A stretch of DNA of 64,000 bases. Origin: Gordonia westfalica (GTDB lineage Bacteria; Actinomycetota; Actinomycetes; Mycobacteriales; Mycobacteriaceae). The stretch spans positions 744,001 to 808,000 of the forward strand of contig NZ_FNLM01000034.1 in the NCBI RefSeq assembly GCF_900105725.1, written 5' to 3'. Made by a program: the position numbers and the translations under genes. Positions 59,888 through 64,000 of the stretch are shown one piece after another (the first letter of the stretch is position 1; the number at the start of each line of letters is the position of its first letter). The notes beneath the pieces are model-generated. The model was not told the DNA's origin. It saw only the letters and a list, made by a program, of their open reading frames with translations, and did not search any database.

Positions 59888-61087
59888 TCAGGCGCCTTCG
59901 GTGAAAGCGGCCACCTGCCCGATGACGATGATGGCCGGCGGACGGAGTCCCTCGGCGGACGCGACCTCGGCGGCATGTGCCAGGTCGGTGCGCAGCAGAC
60001 GCTGGGTCGGCAGTGAACCGTTCTCGATCATCGCGACCGGCGTGTCGGCGGGGCGACCCGCCTCGAGCAGTGCGTCGGCGAAGACGTCGACACGTTCGAC
60101 AGCCATCATCAGCACCAGCGTGCCGCGCAGTTTGCCCATCGCCGACCAGTCGATCAGGGAGTCGGGGTGTCCGGGCGGGACGTGACCGGAGGCGATGACC
60201 ACCTCGTGGGTGACGCCGCGGTGGGTCACCGGGATGCCGGCCGACGCGGGTGCGGAGATCGAGCTGCTGATACCGGGTACCACGGTCACCGGCACTCCGG
60301 CGGCCACACACGCCTGCAACTCCTCGAACCCGCGGCCGTAGACATAGGGGTCGCCGCCCTTGAGCCGGACGACGAACTTGCCCTCCTTGGCCTTGGCGAC
60401 GAGGACGTCGTTGATGGCCTCCTGCTTCATCGCGCGGCCGTAGGGCACCTTGGCGGCGTCGATGATCTCGACCTGCGGGCCCAGCTCGGCGAGCAACTCC
60501 GGCGGTGCCAGGCGGTCGGCGACGACGACGTCGGCCTCGGCGAGGAGCCGCTGGCCGCGCACGGTGATGAGGTCGGGGTCGCCGGGGCCGCCGCCGACCA
60601 GCGCGACGCCCGGGGCGTGGGGTTCGGCGTCGTCGACCGACAGCGAACCGTCGGCCAGGGCGCGGCTGATCGCGGCGCGCAGGGCGGCCGACAGTTTGTG
60701 GTCACCGCCGGCGAGCACACCGAAGTGCACGTCGCGGTGCCGGCCGGACGCCGGGGTGACGGCGGTTCCGTACCGGGCGTCGTCGGCGCGGACGCAGAAG
60801 GTGTGGCGGCGTTCGGCCTCGGCGACCACCGCGGCGTTGACCTCGGGGACGTCGGTGCACGCCATGGCGTACCAGGCGCCCTCGAGGTCACCGTCGGCAT
60901 ACGCGCGACGGGTCACGGTGATGCCCTGGAACGATTCGACGGCCGGAGTGGGGTCGACGGCGATGACATGCACATCGGCCCCGGCGGCGACGAGGTTGGG
61001 AAGACGCCGCTGCGTGACGGATCCGCCGCCGACGACGACGACCCTGCGGCCCGCGAGATCGAGGCCGGCGAGGTAGTGACCAGACAT
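59888..61087 (-). CDS. cysG: Siroheme synthase-type CysG (precorrin-2 dehydrogenase + uroporphyrinogen methyltransferase)
   Basis: Makes precorrin-2 and sirohydrochlorin for siroheme and possibly cobalamin. The N-terminal NAD domain (1-150) has RRVVVVGGGSVTQRRLPNLVAAGADVHV and FCVRADDARYGTAVTPA. The C-terminal SUMT domain has VALVGGGPGDPDLITVRG, KVPYGRAMKQEAIN, RLKGGDPYVYGRGFEE and VTHRGVTHE. 399 residues from the ATG at 61087; GTG at 61099 is an alternative. Position next to proS matches Rv2847c. It stands 54 bases from the small desaturase-linked gene. Confidence 0.94.
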   Translation of the reverse strand: MSGHYLAGLDLAGRRVVVVGGGSVTQRRLPNLVAAGADVHVIAVDPTPAVESFQGITVTRRAYADGDLEGAWYAMACTDVPEVNAAVVAEAERRHTFCVRADDARYGTAVTPASGRHRDVHFGVLAGGDHKLSAALRAAISRALADGSLSVDDAEPHAPGVALVGGGPGDPDLITVRGQRLLAEADVVVADRLAPPELLAELGPQVEIIDAAKVPYGRAMKQEAINDVLVAKAKEGKFVVRLKGGDPYVYGRGFEELQACVAAGVPVTVVPGISSSISAPASAGIPVTHRGVTHEVVIASGHVPPGHPDSLIDWSAMGKLRGTLVLMMAVERVDVFADALLEAGRPADTPVAMIENGSLPTQRLLRTDLAHAAEVASAEGLRPPAIIVIGQVAAFTEGA

Positions 61088-61141
61088 GGGAGGTGACACT
61101 ACCGGGCGTCGACATGCTCTCCGCCGCCCGTGCGGTGTGAT

Positions 61142-61435
61142 CTAGAGCGGCAGCTCTCCGGTCCGCCGGATGTGGGCCCAGATGTCGGCGGCCGGGACGC
61201 CGAGCCGGTGCGCGGCCGACTGCAGCAGCGCGCCGAGCAGCTCGGAACTGCAGTACGCCGCGTCGAGCGCGTCGTCGGCGTTGGTGCGGATCTCGTTCCA
61301 CCACGCCGGGTTACGGTCCGCGGCCGCCTCGGCCATCGAGATGGCGGTCGCGAAACCCGTGTCGCAGCCACAGGATTCGGTGCCCAGAGATTCGGGGTCG
61401 ATCACTTCAGACGTCATCGGTTGCGCAAGCGTCAT
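61142..61435 (-). CDS. Small protein translated with an acyl-ACP desaturase, family not recognised
   Basis: A 97-residue protein with a Cys-Gly-Cys (ESCGCDTGFATAI) near the N terminus, a helical middle (DRNPAWWNEIRTNADDALDAAYCSSELLGALLQSAAHRLGV) and a WAHIRRTGELPL end. The ATG overlaps the desaturase stop (ATGA), so it is probably translated by reinitiation. No family is recognised. The cysteines might bind metal or a partner protein, such as an electron donor for the desaturase; this is speculation. Confidence 0.7.
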   Translation of the reverse strand: MTLAQPMTSEVIDPESLGTESCGCDTGFATAISMAEAAADRNPAWWNEIRTNADDALDAAYCSSELLGALLQSAAHRLGVPAADIWAHIRRTGELPL

Positions 61436-62427
61436 GCCCGACCCCGTGCCCGTTCGCGCTGCAGCGCGCGCTCACGCGAGGCCTCGAACTTCTCGACCTT
61501 GACGTTCATCTGCTCGAGGAAGTCGGCGAGCAGCTCGCGGTAGTGCTCGCCGAGCGGGCCGAAGTCCTCGCGTTCGAAGATGCGCCACTTGCGCAGCACC
61601 GGCATGACCACCTCGGACATGTGCTGGGGCAGGTCGTAGATGCCACCCTTCGCGATCAGCACCGCGTTGCGCCGGAAGTTCGGCATGGTGGCGCCGGGCA
61701 TCTGGAAGTTCGACACGATCGCGTAGATCGCGGCCATCGCCTGGTCCGGCACCAGGTCGAGAGCCCCGGCGACGATGTTGCGGTAGAAGAGCATGTGCAG
61801 GTTCTCGTCGGCCGCCACGCGCTGCAGCATGCGATCGGCGATCGGGTCACCGCACGCCTTGCCGGTGTTGCGGTGCGAGACGCGGGTGGCGAGTTCCTGG
61901 AAGCTGACATAGGCGACCGCGTAGAGCATGTCGAAGCTGTGGTCCCGCTGGCCGTCGTCCTCGGGCAGCGGATTGAAGCCCGCTGTCATGTGGGCCATCC
62001 GGACCTCTTCGAGCTCCACCGGGTCGACGCCGCGGGTCACCACGAGGTAGTCCCGCATGACCACCGAATGCCGGTTCTCCTCGGCCGTCCACCGGCCGAC
62101 CCACCATCCCCACGCGTCGTCGAGGCTGAAGTTGTCGGCGATGACCCGGTGATACGACGGCAGGTTGTCCTCGGTCAGCAGGTTGGTGATCATCGCCGCC
62201 TTGGCGGTCTCGGACAGCTGCGACTGCGCCGGGTCCCAGTCGACGCCGCCCAGCATCGCGAAGTTGCGCCCCTCGTCCCACGGCACGTAGTCGTGGGGAT
62301 GCCAGTCCTTCGTCATCCGCATGTGCCGCTCCACCTCGGTCTCGCAGACCGGCAGCAGTTCGCGGAGGAGGTCCGATCCGGTCATCCCGGTGTCGCTCAG
62401 TTCGGGGGGTCCGATGAGGGTGGTCAC
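61432..62427 (-). CDS. Acyl-[acyl-carrier-protein] desaturase (DesA-like)
   Basis: A soluble di-iron desaturase of 331 residues that introduces a double bond into acyl-ACP, supplying unsaturated or mycolate precursors. The di-iron motifs are visible as the ExxH in RWTAEENRHSVV and DENLHMLF, with an earlier Glu in ETEVERHM. The sequence starts TTLIGPPELSDTGMTGSDLLRELLPV. The GTG at 62427 has CAGGAG 6 bases upstream; the longer open frame to 62487 lacks one. It is divergent from the DevR-like regulator across 208 bases and overlaps the small gene that follows. Confidence 0.92.
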   Translation of the reverse strand: MTTLIGPPELSDTGMTGSDLLRELLPVCETEVERHMRMTKDWHPHDYVPWDEGRNFAMLGGVDWDPAQSQLSETAKAAMITNLLTEDNLPSYHRVIADNFSLDDAWGWWVGRWTAEENRHSVVMRDYLVVTRGVDPVELEEVRMAHMTAGFNPLPEDDGQRDHSFDMLYAVAYVSFQELATRVSHRNTGKACGDPIADRMLQRVAADENLHMLFYRNIVAGALDLVPDQAMAAIYAIVSNFQMPGATMPNFRRNAVLIAKGGIYDLPQHMSEVVMPVLRKWRIFEREDFGPLGEHYRELLADFLEQMNVKVEKFEASRERALQRERARGRA

Positions 62428-62515
62428 GTGCGCTCCTGGTCCGAAGGTCGGGTTGGACAGGCGGATCGAGAATCCGTCGACCACCACTCTGCTCGCCGGG
62501 GCGGGTGTTGCTCGT

Positions 62516-62529
62516 GGGGAGAAAGTCCC
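62516..62529. promoter_or_regulatory. DevR/DosR-box-like half-perfect site
   Basis: GGGGAGAAAGTCCC against the DosR core GGGACTWWAGTCCC: the right half is perfect and 11 of 14 positions match. It lies 107 bases before the devR-like start and 89 before the desaturase start, so either gene could be controlled by it. Confidence 0.35.
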
Positions 62530-62635
62530 GCATCCATGGGGGCGGACGTCGCGAATCGAGCCGGAACACTGTCGCCGCCGACACAGCGGGCCGTTGTGAG
62601 TTCTCGCAGCTGAGAAGGTCCGGTACGTTCAGACC

Positions 62636-63301
62636 ATGGCTGACGATTCGACCCCCGCCCCGGTCCGCGCCTACCTCGTCGACGACCACGAACTCGTCCG
62701 ACGCGGACTCCGCGACCTCCTCGGCACCGCAGGCGACATCGAGGTCGTCGGCGAAGCCGCATCCGTCGGTGAGGCGCTCGTCGGCATCCTCGCGACCAAG
62801 CCCGACGTGGCGGTGCTCGACGTCCGGCTGCCCGACGGCAACGGAGTCGAACTCTGCCGCGACGTCCGCGCCGCCGAACCGGACGTGAAGTGCCTGATGC
62901 TGACCAGCTATGCCGACGACGACGCCCTGCTCGCCGCGGTCCTCGCCGGCGCGTCGGGCTTCGTGCTCAAGCAGATCCTCGGCCACAACCTGGTCGCCGC
63001 GGTCCGCACCGTGGGTCAGGGCGGTTCCCTGCTCGACGATCGGTCGACGGCCGCCCTGCTCGCGAAGCTGCGCAGCGGCAAAGAGTCCGAGAAGGACCCG
63101 CTCGCCGAGCTCACCCATCAGGAACGCGAGGTGTTCAACCTCATCGGCGAAGGGCTGACCAACCGGCAGATCGCCGAGCGGATGTTCCTGGCGGAGAAGA
63201 CGATCAAGAACTACGTGTCCCGCATCCTCGGCAAGCTGGACATGCAGCGCCGCACGCAGGTCGCGGTGATGGCGACCAAGCTGCGCGACACCAAGGACTA
63301 G
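62636..63301 (+). CDS. DevR/DosR-like NarL-family response regulator
   Basis: A 221-residue regulator. The receiver domain has [17 protein letters not shown] (acidic pair), [17 protein letters not shown] with the phospho-accepting Asp, LTSYADDD and the conserved lysine in SGFVLKQI. A LuxR/NarL HTH follows: [39 protein letters not shown]. It is closely similar to M. tuberculosis DosR in layout and motifs. No histidine kinase gene is adjacent, unlike dosRS. ATG at 62636. Confidence 0.92.
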   Translation: MADDSTPAPVRAYLVDDHELVRRGLRDLLGTAGDIEVVGEAASVGEALVGILATKPDVAVLDVRLPDGNGVELCRDVRAAEPDVKCLMLTSYADDDALLAAVLAGASGFVLKQILGHNLVAAVRTVGQGGSLLDDRSTAALLAKLRSGKESEKDPLAELTHQEREVFNLIGEGLTNRQIAERMFLAEKTIKNYVSRILGKLDMQRRTQVAVMATKLRDTKD

Positions 63302-63310
63302 CTGTAGTGA

Positions 63311-63330
63311 CCTGACACGTTGTTGTCAGG
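63311..63330 (+). terminator. Hairpin after the response regulator
   Basis: CCTGACA and TGTCAGG, a 7-base perfect stem with a 6-base loop, 10 bases after the stop. No U-tract. A modest terminator, or the remains of a mobile-element end. Confidence 0.45.

Positions 63331-64000
<670 letters not shown>

Overview
The window is a high-GC actinobacterial chromosome segment. Its gene order follows the Mycobacterium tuberculosis Rv2728c-Rv2847c neighbourhood closely (miaB, recX-recA, pspA-clgR-pgsA, argA, ftsK, rnj-dapA-thyX, folA-thyA, dapB, lrp/ald, pnp-rpsO, ribF, truB-pptT-pptH, dinF-nrnA-rbfA-infB-ylxR-nusA-rimP, proS, cysG). Mycothiol-linked DinB proteins, a Ddn-type F420 enzyme and 13E12-type HNH proteins also point to the Mycobacteriales. 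Gordonia or a close relative is my best inference; genus cannot be proved by eye.

Layout: (1) 1-9.4 kb: edge of an Rv2728c-like gene, a DUF349 protein, a membrane protein, miaB, the divergent gluABCD glutamate transporter, then recX-recA with an SOS box and a ClgR-type promoter candidate. (2) 9.5-21 kb: a glycosyltransferase-like protein, pspA, clgR, pgsA, argA, a YciI protein, terC with a convincing Mn2+ riboswitch leader, ftsK, a DinB-fold protein and RNase J. (3) 21-27.9 kb: dapA, thyX, a PhoD phosphodiesterase, a HAD phosphatase and a tightly coupled thyA-folA-ycaQ operon. (4) 27.9-31.2 kb: an accessory patch with two HNH proteins, a Ddn-like protein, an orphan membrane protein and five copies of a palindrome built on GTTCCGCGGAAC. 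(5) 31.2-48 kb: dapB, lrp/ald, a TANGO2-like protein, a CBS-DUF294 protein, pnp, rpsO, ribF, an MntR/SirR regulator, truB, pptT-pptH and dinF. (6) 48-57.5 kb: the nrnA-rbfA-infB-ylxR-nusA-rimP translation/transcription cluster, a two-gene TAT-lipoprotein/DUF4439 unit and proS. (7) 57.5-64 kb: yaaA, an MFS exporter, cysG, an acyl-ACP desaturase with a small partner ORF, a DevR/DosR-like regulator, a decayed gene-poor stretch and the start of a divergent dnaK.

Functional themes are DNA damage response (recA/recX, ClgR, YcaQ), envelope stress (PspA-ClgR-PgsA), lysine/peptidoglycan precursors (dapA, dapB), thymidylate and folate supply (thyX, thyA, folA), and translation and RNA turnover.

Three genes, including the essential nusA, are broken by single-base shifts. 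Each is repaired by adding one G on the minus strand, so assembly error is more likely than real mutation. I found no clear new defence or biosynthetic system. The best candidates for novelty are the palindrome family around the 13E12-type gene and the segment before the second-type dnaK.
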